Shown here: positions 21,976-31,439 of the stretch, in pieces
Layout: every line of letters starts with the position of its first letter
How positions within the stretch are numbered: position 1 is the first letter of the stretch
Assembly: GCA_003233115.1 (NCBI GenBank)
Contig: QIKV01000134.1
Span: forward strand, 1 to 34,330
Reading direction: 5' to 3'
Source: Oceanospirillales bacterium
GTDB lineage: Bacteria > Pseudomonadota > Gammaproteobacteria > Xanthomonadales > SZUA-36
Length of the DNA stretch: 34,330 nucleotides
Notes under the pieces: generated by a model
The model's input: the letters and a program-made list of their open reading frames with translations, nothing else
What the model was told of the DNA's origin: nothing
The model's database searches: none
Program-made: the position numbers and the translations under genes

Positions 21976-23672
21976 TGCCCGTATAAGTCCGGGCGGGTAC
22001 CCAGCGCGGCTTTACCAGCTTCACTTGAGCGGCCTTGCCAGATTTTGAATGCTGTCCATAGGGAATCACCTTGCCAACGACTAACGCTGTCGGCAGCGAA
22101 CCCGCTGGCACTGAGTTCCGCTATACCCTGTTGCAATGCCTGGTCAGCGCAGGCTGCGCCAAAATCTCGCATGCTGCCGCGCATGCCTGGCGGTGCGTAA
22201 TTCCTGATCCACTGGGCCATGACTTTACGCGTCAAGGATGCATCATTTTTCTGGCAGGCCTGCCGGATTTGCCTCAACAGCTCTTTTTCAGCCAGTGAAT
22301 CTGAACCGTTTGCGTTCACCGGGCGCCTTAATGCCGGGCCCCGCCGATAGTAAACATACAATGTCATCAGCCATAGCAGGGCGAATGCACCCGTGGCCAC
22401 TTTCCACAGCAGCGCGTCGCGGGTAGTCTCTGCCTGCCCGCCCGGCACACCACTAAATGAGCCGGGCACGGTATTTACAGCGGTCGCTAAACTGGCCGCT
22501 GGAGGGACCAATTCCGATGGCAATACGGTGACCCTGTATTCCGGCAGTACTGCTGTGCGCTGCCGATTGGCGGCCGTATCCCACCAGTCCAGCCGGATTT
22601 CCGGCAATACCAACTCACCAGCGCTCTCTGGCACGATGGCGTAGCGGAACTCTTTGTGACCCAGCACCCACTTGCCATCATCGCGGCTGATGCCCTGTGG
22701 CTGGTCGGGGTAGACTCGTGTATCAGGCATGTCCGGCCAGACCGGCTCTTCCAGCATATTTTCCTCCAGGCCTACCGCATCTATGATGATCGTACGTGTC
22801 ACAGGCTCGCCAACGTGCAGTGTCACACTGTCCGGTATCTTCTGTGACAGGGTAATTCGACGGGCAGGCAACCAGTTGGCACCGGTGTATTCAGCAGGCC
22901 GGGGACTGATCTCCAGGGTCAAAGGTTCACTCGCCACCCGCACCCGGCGACCACGCGCCGTGGGCTGCCACAAACGGTCTGACGGGCGCTCAAGCAGGCG
23001 GCCGGATAGTTGCATAGGCGGAATGGCCAGGGAGCCGGAACGCTCAGGAAAAACGGCATAGTGCCGTTCCAGTACACGGTATTCGACGCCATTTCGCACA
23101 GCCTGGTATGACACTTCATCCAGTAATCGCACCGAAGCCTGAACCGGTGCAGGCGGGCTGATCGCCGCCTCGGTGAGATTTGCCTGATAGAAAATCCTCA
23201 CCGTCAACCCCACCTGCGAGAGCACATAATAGGGCCCGGCATCAGGCAGCACAGCCACCTCGATAAATACCGGTTCCGGGCCACCGGGTGGCGGCGCCGG
23301 GGCTGCCGATACCTTCAGGGTCAGGGGCACGGACGAGGCGCCTGGGAACTTCAATGCAGGTATCTGGATAATGCCCGTACGTTTAGGCTCCAGTGTGACT
23401 ACCAGGCGTACATAAGCCGTCTTGCTACCGTTAACGAAGGACATCTGGGTCTCCGAACGCCGGTCAAGCACATCGAAATCGCCCTCAAGCACCGCCAGAT
23501 CAGTATCCATGGACTGGTCAGTATCATTGGTTTGCAATATCAGTGTAACCGTTTCACCCACCACCGCATTGCGGCGATCCAGACTGGCAGTGATCGTGGC
23601 AGCCTGTGCAGTAAAGCCAGCCAGCAGCAATACAACCAGTGTGAAAACCTGCCCCTTGTTATTCTTCATCAT
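21972..23672 (-). CDS. batD: BatD-like protein (Bat operon, oxygen-tolerance family)
   Basis: A 566-aa exported, membrane-anchored protein. It has a signal peptide (KNNKGQVFTLVVLLLAGFTAQA), a long beta-rich periplasmic region typical of BatD (ITASLDRRNAVVGETVTLIL at the mature start), one membrane segment near residue 435 (FALLWLMTLYVYY) and a helical cytoplasmic tail. It is last in the moxR-DUF58-DUF4381-batA-batB/C-batD operon. The frame opens at GTG 23678, but AGGAG lies properly before the ATG codons at 23672 and 23669, so one of these is the start. The family is linked to stress and oxygen tolerance in other bacteria; the molecular role is unknown. Confidence 0.85.
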   Translation of the reverse strand: MMKNNKGQVFTLVVLLLAGFTAQAATITASLDRRNAVVGETVTLILQTNDTDQSMDTDLAVLEGDFDVLDRRSETQMSFVNGSKTAYVRLVVTLEPKRTGIIQIPALKFPGASSVPLTLKVSAAPAPPPGGPEPVFIEVAVLPDAGPYYVLSQVGLTVRIFYQANLTEAAISPPAPVQASVRLLDEVSYQAVRNGVEYRVLERHYAVFPERSGSLAIPPMQLSGRLLERPSDRLWQPTARGRRVRVASEPLTLEISPRPAEYTGANWLPARRITLSQKIPDSVTLHVGEPVTRTIIIDAVGLEENMLEEPVWPDMPDTRVYPDQPQGISRDDGKWVLGHKEFRYAIVPESAGELVLPEIRLDWWDTAANRQRTAVLPEYRVTVLPSELVPPAASLATAVNTVPGSFSGVPGGQAETTRDALLWKVATGAFALLWLMTLYVYYRRGPALRRPVNANGSDSLAEKELLRQIRQACQKNDASLTRKVMAQWIRNYAPPGMRGSMRDFGAACADQALQQGIAELSASGFAADSVSRWQGDSLWTAFKIWQGRSSEAGKAALGTRPDLYGQ

Positions 23673-23684
23673 GCTCACTCCTGC

Positions 23685-25397
23685 TTACCAGCCTTCGGTT
23701 TCATCAGCAGGCGCACCACGGCGCTGGTACTGGCTTCGGAATTTGCGCCGCAACAGGCCACCCGGATCATCCGGAATCCGTCGCAACCACTGCTCCATGG
23801 CCTGGGCATCCTCCTCGGACCAGTTCTGTTCCATCTCCGAGAGTTCCGGCTGGCCTTCCTGCTCGCCTTCCTGCTCTGCATCGGACGCTTCATCGCCCTG
23901 CTCGCCATCCTTCTGGTTTTCAGATGATTGCGCTTCACTCTGCTCGCCATCCTGGGACTCATCACCGTCCTGATCCTCCGAGGATTCCCCTTGTTGGTCC
24001 TGCTTGTCCTGTTGCTCCTGTTCCTGCTGCTGCTTCATTTGCTCAACCAACGCCCGGTTAAACTCGGCGTCCTCCATCTGCGGGTCAAGCGCCAGTGCGG
24101 CATCATAAGCTGCGATGGCTGCTTCATACTCGCCTGCCTGAGCCAGCGCATTACCCCGGTTGAAGTGGCCGTCTGCCGTGGCATCCGTGTCGGCAAGCTG
24201 TGCCCAGGACTGGCCGGCACGGGTAAAATCACCGCTACGGTAAAAGGCCTCACCGGCGATAGCCGGACTCTTGGCAAGCGTGGCCGCAGCGGCAGCACGC
24301 CCCTGTTGCAATGCCTCGCTGGCTTGCTGATCCCTGCTGGACCAAAGGTCATCCCATAGCCCGGCGCTGGCGTCGGTACTAACCAGCATCCCCGGCAGTA
24401 TCAACAGTGGCAGAACAAACAACAGCCCACGCCGGAAGCCAAAGGCAACCAGCGGCAACAACAGCAGCACCAGCCAGGGCCCGACATCGTTCCAGCGTTC
24501 ACCAAGCGCATCGTCGCGGCGTGCGAACTCACTGCCCCCGGCAGAAGCCCAGGGTGAGTCTGCGTTGCTGCCCGCAGTCAGCTCTGCATATCTGCCACCG
24601 CCGGCGCTGGCGATCGCCTGCAGCCTGTTCCGCTGCAGCCGTGCGACAACAATATTGCCTTTGCTGTCGCTGACAAAACCGTCGCCGCTGGGAATGGGTG
24701 CACCCTGCATCGTGCCCACCGCCAAAACCGATGTGTAGATGCCCTGTTGCGCCAGCTTCGCGGCAGTACTGGCCGCTGCAGGACTACCGCTGTCGGCGAC
24801 TAGCAATACCTCCCCGCGTGCAAAACCGGATCGTTTAAGTAATTCCGCAGCCAGTTCAAGTGCCCGGTCCGGACGGCTGCCGGCGACCGGAATCACGTCC
24901 GGTCGCAGTGCCGGCAGCAAGTTATTGATGGTATTGGTGTCACTGGTCAACGGCGAGACCACAAAGGCATCGCCGGCGTAGGACACCAGACCGGTCTGGC
25001 CTTCAAGCGACTCGCTCAACATGTCGGATAGTCTGAAACGGGCCTGGGTGAGCCGATTGGGCTTCAGGTCCTCTGCCATCATTGACAGGGACAAATCCAA
25101 TACCAGCACGCGCGCATCACGGGCTGAAAAAGAGCTGCCGGGCAACCTCTCCCAGCTCGGTCCGGCCAGCGCAAGCGACGCAATCAGCCAGACCAGCCCG
25201 GTAATCCACGCTCCGATGTGCCCCGGACGGGCGGCCGCCTTGCCAACACTCAACCAACGCAGTAAATGTGCGTCGCAGACCCTGCTCCAGTCACCGGACG
25301 GGCGCCGCAAGCGACGCCAGAGCACCGGTATCAACAGGGCCAGCGGCAACAGGGCCAACCACCCCGGGCGAATAAAATGTAATGACACTATATCCAT
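23685..25397 (-). CDS. BatB/BatC fusion: von Willebrand A and TPR membrane protein
   Basis: A 570-aa inner-membrane protein. Two membrane helices (about 11-28 and 62-78) precede a von Willebrand A domain with the MIDAS motif DLSLS (D101, S103, S105); another hydrophobic pair lies at about 305-345. Then comes a TPR region (GHFNRGNALAQAGEYEAAIA and following, about 405-450), a glutamine, glutamate and aspartate-rich low-complexity tract (about 455-530) and a basic C-terminus. In some bacteria BatB (VWA) and BatC (TPR) are separate; here they are one chain. The ATG at 25397 follows AGGAATC and lies 13 bases after the batA stop; the longer frame upstream overlaps batA and is not family-like. Confidence 0.86.
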   Translation of the reverse strand: MDIVSLHFIRPGWLALLPLALLIPVLWRRLRRPSGDWSRVCDAHLLRWLSVGKAAARPGHIGAWITGLVWLIASLALAGPSWERLPGSSFSARDARVLVLDLSLSMMAEDLKPNRLTQARFRLSDMLSESLEGQTGLVSYAGDAFVVSPLTSDTNTINNLLPALRPDVIPVAGSRPDRALELAAELLKRSGFARGEVLLVADSGSPAAASTAAKLAQQGIYTSVLAVGTMQGAPIPSGDGFVSDSKGNIVVARLQRNRLQAIASAGGGRYAELTAGSNADSPWASAGGSEFARRDDALGERWNDVGPWLVLLLLPLVAFGFRRGLLFVLPLLILPGMLVSTDASAGLWDDLWSSRDQQASEALQQGRAAAAATLAKSPAIAGEAFYRSGDFTRAGQSWAQLADTDATADGHFNRGNALAQAGEYEAAIAAYDAALALDPQMEDAEFNRALVEQMKQQQEQEQQDKQDQQGESSEDQDGDESQDGEQSEAQSSENQKDGEQGDEASDAEQEGEQEGQPELSEMEQNWSEEDAQAMEQWLRRIPDDPGGLLRRKFRSQYQRRGAPADETEGW

Positions 25398-25410
25398 GGC
25401 AGCAGATTCC

Positions 25411-26427
25411 TCATGCCAGCCTGTGCCAGGCGAACGGCCATATTGACAACAGGGCTGCCAGCAAGGCCAGTGCATAGGCAATACCCAGCGGCCAGAAAAA
25501 CAGCTCATCTATCGGCCGGATTATTTCAACATCACTCTCAATCGGCTCAAGCTCGTCCAGGATTTGGTAAATTTGCTCCAGGCTTACGGCGTCCCGCGCC
25601 CTGAAGTAGCGACCACCAGTACGTTCAGCGATGGTGCGCAGGGCATCTTCATCCAGGTCGGCAGACGGATTGACCACACGCGTACCAAAAAAGTCCTGCA
25701 CCATCATTTCATCTGCACCTACGCCGACGGTATAGATGGTAAGACCTTCACGGGCGGCAAATTCAGCGGCCTGTAAGGGCTGTACCTCACCGGAGGTGTT
25801 GGCGCCATCAGTCAGCAACACCAGCACACGATCAGCGGCAGCATCATCCCGCAAGCGTTTAACTGCCAGACCAATGGCATCACCAATGGCTGTTTCCCGC
25901 CCGGCCAGGCCAATTTCTGATTCATTCAGCAACGTTGCTGTGGTTTCGGTATCAAATGTCAACGGCGTCTGCAGGTAGGCCCGACTCCCAAACAGGATCA
26001 GTCCGACACGGTCACCGTGGCGGCGCTGGATAAATTCGCCAGCAACCTTCTTGACCACCTTCAGCCGGTTCACTGCAGTGTTGTTCAGAATCATGTCCTG
26101 GGTGTCCATACTGCCGGAAATATCCACGGCCAACAGCAGGTCGCGCCCGGTCACCGGCACGCTTTCAATTTCACCGACCCATTGCGGCCGCGCTGCCGCC
26201 AGCACCAGCAACAGCCAGATCAATGCGGCCACCAGTGCCAGCCAGGGGCGTCGCAGCCAGCCTGCCTGTTTTCCCGCAACCGCACCAAACCAGGGCACCC
26301 GCAAAGATTGCAATTCGTTGGAGCGTGAAGCCGGCAGCACTTTACGCAACAACCAGGGTAGTGGTGCCAGCAATAACAACCACGGCCAGGCAATAGCAAA
26401 ACCGCTGGTGAGTACTTCGTCAGCCAT
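25411..26427 (-). CDS. batA: BatA-like von Willebrand A membrane protein
   Basis: A 338-aa inner-membrane protein with two N-terminal membrane helices (about 12-30 and 61-79), a von Willebrand A domain carrying MIDAS residues D102-x-S104-x-S106 (DISGSM) and the later LLTDGANTSG (about 203-212), and a C-terminal membrane helix (about 310-332). The VWA domain should bind a divalent metal and a partner protein, perhaps BatB/C beside it. Its start overlaps the end of the DUF4381 gene by 8 bases. Confidence 0.88.
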   Translation of the reverse strand: MADEVLTSGFAIAWPWLLLLAPLPWLLRKVLPASRSNELQSLRVPWFGAVAGKQAGWLRRPWLALVAALIWLLLVLAAARPQWVGEIESVPVTGRDLLLAVDISGSMDTQDMILNNTAVNRLKVVKKVAGEFIQRRHGDRVGLILFGSRAYLQTPLTFDTETTATLLNESEIGLAGRETAIGDAIGLAVKRLRDDAAADRVLVLLTDGANTSGEVQPLQAAEFAAREGLTIYTVGVGADEMMVQDFFGTRVVNPSADLDEDALRTIAERTGGRYFRARDAVSLEQIYQILDELEPIESDVEIIRPIDELFFWPLGIAYALALLAALLSIWPFAWHRLA

Positions 26428-26887
26428 GCTGTTTTATCCACACACGCGCGAGTTCGCTGATGGCCACAGGATCAAACTGCGGTGCCGGCTTATACGGACC
26501 GGCTGCAAGCACTGACAAGACCTTGCCCGATTGTTCGGCCTTAATATTCTTTTGCAGAAACTCAGTCCATTCATGACCCGCCATAGCTGCACACTGCCGG
26601 CCGGGGAAGGCGCGCAACGCAACCAGTTTGAACACGCGGTTAAGCGTTGACAGGTAGGAATGAGGGTCTTTCCGCGGGTCTACCGTCGCGTTCAGGTGGT
26701 CAATCCAGGTCAGCATCTGTTTGCGCCGCTGATGAACCCTGTAAGCTGCGAGCAGGCGACGGCCAAGCCAGATAAACCCAGCCAGTGCCAGCAACACCAG
26801 CACCCACCAGCCCGGTGCCGGCGGCCACCAACCCACAGCCGGGGCGCTGTGAATATCCCGCAATTGTGCTAACAGGTCCGGGTTCAC
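26420..26887 (-). CDS. DUF4381 membrane protein of the Bat operon
   Basis: A 155-aa protein with LRDIHSAPAVGWWPPAPGWW at the N-terminus (read in part), one membrane helix (about 27-43), a basic segment (RVHQRRKQ) and a helical cytoplasmic region with LNRVFKLVALRAFPG. This matches DUF4381, found almost only between DUF58 and batA genes. Function is unknown. The start overlaps the DUF58 stop by 4 bases (ATGA) and the end overlaps batA by 8. Confidence 0.82.
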   Translation of the reverse strand: MNPDLLAQLRDIHSAPAVGWWPPAPGWWVLVLLALAGFIWLGRRLLAAYRVHQRRKQMLTWIDHLNATVDPRKDPHSYLSTLNRVFKLVALRAFPGRQCAAMAGHEWTEFLQKNIKAEQSGKVLSVLAAGPYKPAPQFDPVAISELARVWIKQHG

Positions 26888-27813
26888 GTGGCCCGCCCTA
26901 TCAGCAAGCGCAATTCACGCCCCAGTACATCCACCGGATCATCGGTGGTCTTCAATACCAGCCAACCACATTTATGGCGCTGAAACATGTGGCGGGGCAT
27001 ATCCGCATGCGTTGTGCTCATCGAGACATAGCGCTGGCGCGACTGCTGTTGATGGGTATCAAGCATCGAACTGTGCTCACCATCGGATATGGGAAACCGA
27101 CCCGCAGGCAGTGACTGCTCCGCGGGGTCCATTACCTGGCAGCCAATGACGTCATTGTGCTGCCGCAAGCGCGATAAGTGGCGGTGGCACTGTTCGTCCA
27201 GGCTAAAGAAGTCGCTGATGATCAGCACCAGGCTACCGGGCCGTACAGCATGGCGAACGCGCTCCAGGGCGGCCGAAAGCGGCTCACTGCCCGCAGGTAC
27301 CGATTCAGGATTCAGCCATTCCACCAGGCCCTGGATAACCCGCATGGCACCTCGCCGGCCCCCGGCGGGACGCAATTCGCGATGCTCTCCCGGCGCAAAC
27401 AGAAATGCACCGATACGGTCCCCCCGCCGTACCGCGGACCAGGCAATGGCAGCCGCCAGATGCCCTACTGCAACGGATTTAAGCCGTTTCCGGGTACCGA
27501 AATAAAGGCTGGAACTGGCATCCACGACAACCAGTACCGGGCGCTCACGCTCCTCCTGGAATATCTTGGTGTGCGGCTTGCCGGTACGCGCGGTCACGCG
27601 CCAGTCCATATTGCGAATATCATCACCCGGCAGGTAGCCGCGTGACTCAACAAAATCTACACCACGGCCACGAAAACGCGACCGGTAGGCCCCCGCAAGC
27701 GCGGAGGCAGCCGGCCGGTGCATCGGCAGGCTGAGTGCGTTACAGCGGGGTTTTAGTGCGATCAACTCAGGGGCACTCAAACGAATACCATCCCCTTGTC
27801 GAATATCTGTCAT
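26884..27813 (-). CDS. DUF58 domain protein
   Basis: A 309-aa soluble protein of the DUF58 family, whose hallmark is YLPGDDIRNMDWRVTAR (60-76), followed by a VWA-like strand with VVVDASSSLYFG (about 94-105). It has no membrane segment, so it probably acts at the cytoplasmic face with the MoxR ATPase encoded just upstream, whose stop overlaps this start by 4 bases. Partnership with MoxR is inferred from the conserved gene order. Confidence 0.88.
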   Translation of the reverse strand: MTDIRQGDGIRLSAPELIALKPRCNALSLPMHRPAASALAGAYRSRFRGRGVDFVESRGYLPGDDIRNMDWRVTARTGKPHTKIFQEERERPVLVVVDASSSLYFGTRKRLKSVAVGHLAAAIAWSAVRRGDRIGAFLFAPGEHRELRPAGGRRGAMRVIQGLVEWLNPESVPAGSEPLSAALERVRHAVRPGSLVLIISDFFSLDEQCHRHLSRLRQHNDVIGCQVMDPAEQSLPAGRFPISDGEHSSMLDTHQQQSRQRYVSMSTTHADMPRHMFQRHKCGWLVLKTTDDPVDVLGRELRLLIGRAT

Positions 27814-28820
27814 GGAACAGGTACCAGGTCCAGCAGTCGGTTGACCAGTTCGTCGACGGTGACGCCATCGGCTTCAGCCTCATAGGAAAGCAGCACACGG
27901 TGGCGCAGGATTTCATGGATCACTGCATGGATATCATCCGGTGATACAAAATCCCGCCCATCAAGCCAGGCACGGGCACGGGCACAACGGTCCAGCCCGA
28001 TCGTAGCACGGGGGCTAGCGCCGTAGCTCACCAGGTGGCCGAGCTTTTCATCCCACTTACCCGGGTCACGGGTCGCCAGCACCAGTTGCACTATATACTC
28101 CTGCAAGGCCGGCGCCATATGCAAATCCAGTACCTGCCTTTGTGCAGCAAATACCTGTTGCTGGGTCACCAGCATCTCGGGCTCAGGCTTTTTGCCCAGT
28201 TCATCACGCGCCTGACCCCTGGCCAACTCGAGGATAGCCTGCTCGGCCTGCGCGTCCGGATAATCGATGGACACATGCATCAAAAAGCGGTCCAACTGCG
28301 CTTCCGGCAAAGGGTAGGTGCCCTCCTGTTCGATGGGATTCTGCGTAGCCATCACCAGGAACAAGGGTGGCATCGGGTAGGTAACCCTGCCCACGGTCAC
28401 CTGGTGTTCGCCCATCGCTTCGAGCATCGCGGACTGCACTTTAGCCGGTGCCCGGTTAACTTCGTCAGCAAGGATCATATTATGAAAAATAGGCCCTTGC
28501 TGGAATTCGAATGTCGCTTCCTGCGGGCGGTATATTTCCGTACCGGTCAGGTCGGCGGGCAACAGGTCCGGGGTAAACTGAATGCGGTGAAAATCGCCCT
28601 CGATGCGCTCAGCCAGCACCTTGATAGCAGTGGTCTTGGCAAGACCAGGCGCTCCCTCGACCAGTAGGTGGCCATTGCAAAGCAAAGACATCACCAGGCG
28701 CTCCATCAGGCGTTCCTGCCCGATGATGAGTTCGTTGGCTACCTTGCTGAGTGCCTTGAAAGCTTCCCTTTCGACATGCTGGGGGGCCCTTTCCTGGCGT
28801 ATTTTTCCGGTTGAATCCAT
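27810..28820 (-). CDS. MoxR-family AAA+ ATPase
   Basis: A 336-aa AAA+ ATPase of the MoxR family, thought to act as a chaperone that activates VWA-domain partners such as the BatA and BatB/C products here. Walker A is GAPGLAKT (56-63), Walker B ILADE (116-120); sensor 1 lies in MATQNPIEQEGTYPLPEAQLDRF (read in parts) and sensor 2 in YGASPRATIGL. The ATG at 28820 has AGGTG six bases before it; a GTG nine bases earlier lies within that site. First gene of the operon; a near-consensus promoter lies upstream. Confidence 0.92.
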   Translation of the reverse strand: MDSTGKIRQERAPQHVEREAFKALSKVANELIIGQERLMERLVMSLLCNGHLLVEGAPGLAKTTAIKVLAERIEGDFHRIQFTPDLLPADLTGTEIYRPQEATFEFQQGPIFHNMILADEVNRAPAKVQSAMLEAMGEHQVTVGRVTYPMPPLFLVMATQNPIEQEGTYPLPEAQLDRFLMHVSIDYPDAQAEQAILELARGQARDELGKKPEPEMLVTQQQVFAAQRQVLDLHMAPALQEYIVQLVLATRDPGKWDEKLGHLVSYGASPRATIGLDRCARARAWLDGRDFVSPDDIHAVIHEILRHRVLLSYEAEADGVTVDELVNRLLDLVPVP

Positions 28821-28863
28821 TGGTTGCACCTGTGGTTGCCACTCCCGTCTCGGAGTTGGTTGA

Positions 28864-28892
28864 TTTATAGGTACGACAGGCCGCTATTTCAA
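28864..28892 (-). promoter_or_regulatory. sigma-70 promoter of the moxR-bat operon
   Basis: On the minus strand TTGAAA (28892-28887) and TATAAA (28869-28864) are separated by exactly 17 bases, each matching consensus at five of six or four of six positions. The predicted start near 28857 leaves a leader of about 37 bases before the moxR ATG. Confidence 0.7.
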
Positions 28893-28995
28893 CCGCATAT
28901 CGCACCTTACAACCGTTTATCGTCTCCTAACCCGAAAATTTCACCAAAGCGGACGACAAAATGAAATATATATTGTTTAATCCGGGAACAGGGAA

Positions 28996-29103
28996 TTAAA
29001 TATGTTTTGGCTTATTTCTGCTGGTTACGGTTTTATGGGTGAATCCGCCAAAGAGTAAAAGCCCGGCAAAAGCTGACGACAACGATAGTTGACACGCCGT
29101 CAT
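28996..29103 (-). CDS. possible 35-aa small hydrophobic protein after priA
   Basis: A short frame begins 15 bases after the priA stop: M-T-A-C-Q-L, then a hydrophobic run (SSAFAGLLLFGGF) and a basic end (SRNKPKHI). AAGGTGAT, overlapping the priA stop, lies about nine bases before the ATG and could be its ribosome-binding site. The next 100 bases are A/T-rich and lead to the moxR promoter. It is too short to identify, and could be chance. Confidence 0.25.
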   Translation of the reverse strand: MTACQLSLSSAFAGLLLFGGFTHKTVTSRNKPKHI

Positions 29104-29118
29104 AAGCAGGATCACCTT

Positions 29119-31305
29119 TTAGTAATCCTGCGGATCAACATCGACTGCCCAGCGCACCTTCCGGGCAGCAGGGATATTTTTGAGCTTCTCAACCCACCCG
29201 TCCAGTTGCCGATGCAGTAACGACCGGCCATCTGCCTGCACCAGCAAATACCACCGGGTACGCCCACTGCGGCGCTCCATCATGGCCGGGAATGGTCCAT
29301 ACACCGTGGCCCTTCCAACCGGGAACAGTTGTTTCGCCTGGTTCAGAAAGGCCCTGACATCTTCTTTACGATGCGCATCCGAACGCAACAAAGCCTGGTA
29401 ACTGAATGGCGGCAGACAAGCTGCCCGTCTGTCCGCGCTGATAGCGGCAGCGAACGCTTCGTAACCTGATTCCAGCAATGTGAGCAGCGACTCGTGCTGC
29501 GGGTAGTGCGTCTGCAATACGACTTCGCCAGGTAGTTGATCACGACCGGCGCGGCCCGCCACCTGTACCATTAACTGCCCCATGCGCTCGAGCGCACGAA
29601 AGTCTGAGCTATACAGGGCCTGGTCCAGGTTCACAATGACCACCAGCGTCACTTTCGGGAAGTGATGTCCCTTGGCCAGCATCTGGGTCCCGACCAGCAG
29701 ACAGGACTCACCGCTCTTGACTTGTTCTGAAAGGCGGTCAAATTCACCCGTTTTACGAACAGTATCACGGTCAAAACGCAGCAAGGGCGTCGCCGGCCAC
29801 GCGGTGGCCAGCATCTGTTCCAGTTGTTCAGTACCCTCACCGGCACCTTGTAATGCGTCGGCACTGCATTCCGGACACATCAACGGCACCCGCACACCGC
29901 TGCCACAGTGGTGGCATAACAAACGCTGGCTGGCCTTGTGCCAGGTCAGGTTGGCATCACAACGCTGGCAGGCTGCATGCCAGCCACATGCGTGGCACAG
30001 CAAGACCGGTGCGTAGCCACGGCGATTCAGGAAAACCAGTGCCTGCTCGCGTTTCTCCAGCGTTTCGCCGATGGCGCTCATGGCGGTGGCTGAAATCCCA
30101 CCCTTCATGACCTGCTGGCACAAATCCAGCACCCGCCAGCGTGGTTCGTTTGCGCCGGTGGCCCGGTGCCGGAGCCGGTGCCAGTGGTAACGGCCTGCTG
30201 CAGCATTGTTGAAGGTCTCCAGCGATGGTGTTGCTGTTCCCAACACCACCGGAACCCCCAGGCCGGCGGCACGTTTGACCGCCACATCACGGGCTGAATA
30301 ACGAAAACCGTCCTGCTGCTTGAAAGAAGCGTCGTGCTCTTCATCCAGGATAATCATGCGCAGTTCAGGCAGGGGCAGAAACAATGCCGAGCGCGTACCA
30401 ATCACCAGTCGTGCCTGCCCGCTTTTTGCCATCGCCCATGCTTGCAGGCGCTGACCTTCGCTGAGACCTGAATGGGTAACGACCGGCTCAAACCCCAGGC
30501 GCCGGTGGAAACGGCTGACCAACTGGGGTGTCAGGCCTATCTCCGGCACCAGCAACAGTGCTTGCCCACCCTGCTTAAGAACCTGCTCCAGCACACACAG
30601 ATAGACCTCGGTCTTGCCGCTGCCGGTTACGCCATCCAGCAGGTGGCAATGAAAATCGCCCAGGGTAGCGCTGATGGCATCAACAGCCAAGCGCTGTTCA
30701 TCGGTCAATAGCGGCCCGGGGCAGGGGTTCAATGGTGCAGGCTGCAAAATTTCAGACCGGGCCCAGCGCTGTTCCAGCAGACGCGCCAACAGCTTGCGCC
30801 AGGCAGGTGAGGATGCGCGTAACTGTGTATCTGTGGCTGGCCCGGCCTGCAGGTGCACGAGCAGCCGGTGCTGAGCCTTAATCCTTCCGGGGGGTTCCTG
30901 CAGGCGGGCCTCACCGGCAGCGGTCAGGCTGTACTGCACCAGTGGTGGTGGAATCACACCATGCGCTTTCCTTAACAACGGTGGCAAAGCATTGAAAACC
31001 ACCTCACCAGGCGCGTGTTTATAGTAGCTCCAGCACCATTTGAGCAATTCCAGGGATTCACTGGTCAGAACCGTAAGTTCGCCGTCAGGGTAGGCGATCA
31101 CGCGGGCAAGCTTGGCCGGCGACACTGCGCTCTTGTCTGCTATTTCTACAATCACCCCGATCGTTTTACGCTGGCCGAAAGGTACCAATACGCGCATGCC
31201 AGGCTGTGCTGTAAGTGTGCTCCCGCACGGCAGGTAGTCAAAAAGCTGCCGCAGCGGCAGCGGCAGGGCAACTTTTAAAAATAGCGGTGAGCAGGAGGAA
31301 TTCAT
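29119..31305 (-). CDS. priA: primosomal protein N' (replication restart helicase PriA)
   Basis: Superfamily 2 helicase that recognises stalled forks and reloads the replisome (728 aa; E. coli 732). The N-terminal DNA-binding domain begins FLKVALPLPLRQLFDYLP. The helicase core has GVTGSGKTEVY (Walker A, about 222-232), ILDEEHD (Walker B, about 318) and ATPSLE. Between helicase lobes lie the zinc-binding cysteines, read as CHACGWHAACQRC, CHHCGSG and CPECSA. Later come GTQMLAKGHHFPKV and VAGRAGR. The ATG at 31305 is preferred to a TTG six codons upstream; no clear Shine-Dalgarno is seen. It is divergent from the minor-pilin cluster. Confidence 0.96.
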   Translation of the reverse strand: MNSSCSPLFLKVALPLPLRQLFDYLPCGSTLTAQPGMRVLVPFGQRKTIGVIVEIADKSAVSPAKLARVIAYPDGELTVLTSESLELLKWCWSYYKHAPGEVVFNALPPLLRKAHGVIPPPLVQYSLTAAGEARLQEPPGRIKAQHRLLVHLQAGPATDTQLRASSPAWRKLLARLLEQRWARSEILQPAPLNPCPGPLLTDEQRLAVDAISATLGDFHCHLLDGVTGSGKTEVYLCVLEQVLKQGGQALLLVPEIGLTPQLVSRFHRRLGFEPVVTHSGLSEGQRLQAWAMAKSGQARLVIGTRSALFLPLPELRMIILDEEHDASFKQQDGFRYSARDVAVKRAAGLGVPVVLGTATPSLETFNNAAAGRYHWHRLRHRATGANEPRWRVLDLCQQVMKGGISATAMSAIGETLEKREQALVFLNRRGYAPVLLCHACGWHAACQRCDANLTWHKASQRLLCHHCGSGVRVPLMCPECSADALQGAGEGTEQLEQMLATAWPATPLLRFDRDTVRKTGEFDRLSEQVKSGESCLLVGTQMLAKGHHFPKVTLVVIVNLDQALYSSDFRALERMGQLMVQVAGRAGRDQLPGEVVLQTHYPQHESLLTLLESGYEAFAAAISADRRAACLPPFSYQALLRSDAHRKEDVRAFLNQAKQLFPVGRATVYGPFPAMMERRSGRTRWYLLVQADGRSLLHRQLDGWVEKLKNIPAARKVRWAVDVDPQDY

Positions 31306-31439
31306 AACGGTCAATTCTAACAAAACCTACCGTTTATCAGGATTCTTTGAACGTTCATCCGAAAAACATTCCGGCCGGGCAGCAAGCAGTGCGAGATCGT
31401 GTAAGCTTATCCTTAATCAGTTTATCCAGAGTGCGCAGT

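Noticed and set aside
26434-26442. TTATCCACA DnaA-box match
   Set aside because: A single match inside the batA/DUF4381 coding overlap; about one match is expected by chance in a window this size.
28035-28667. 210-codon plus-strand frame opposite moxR
   Set aside because: Antisense to the MoxR ATPase core; the histidine- and glutamine-rich translation is typical of a reverse-frame artefact.
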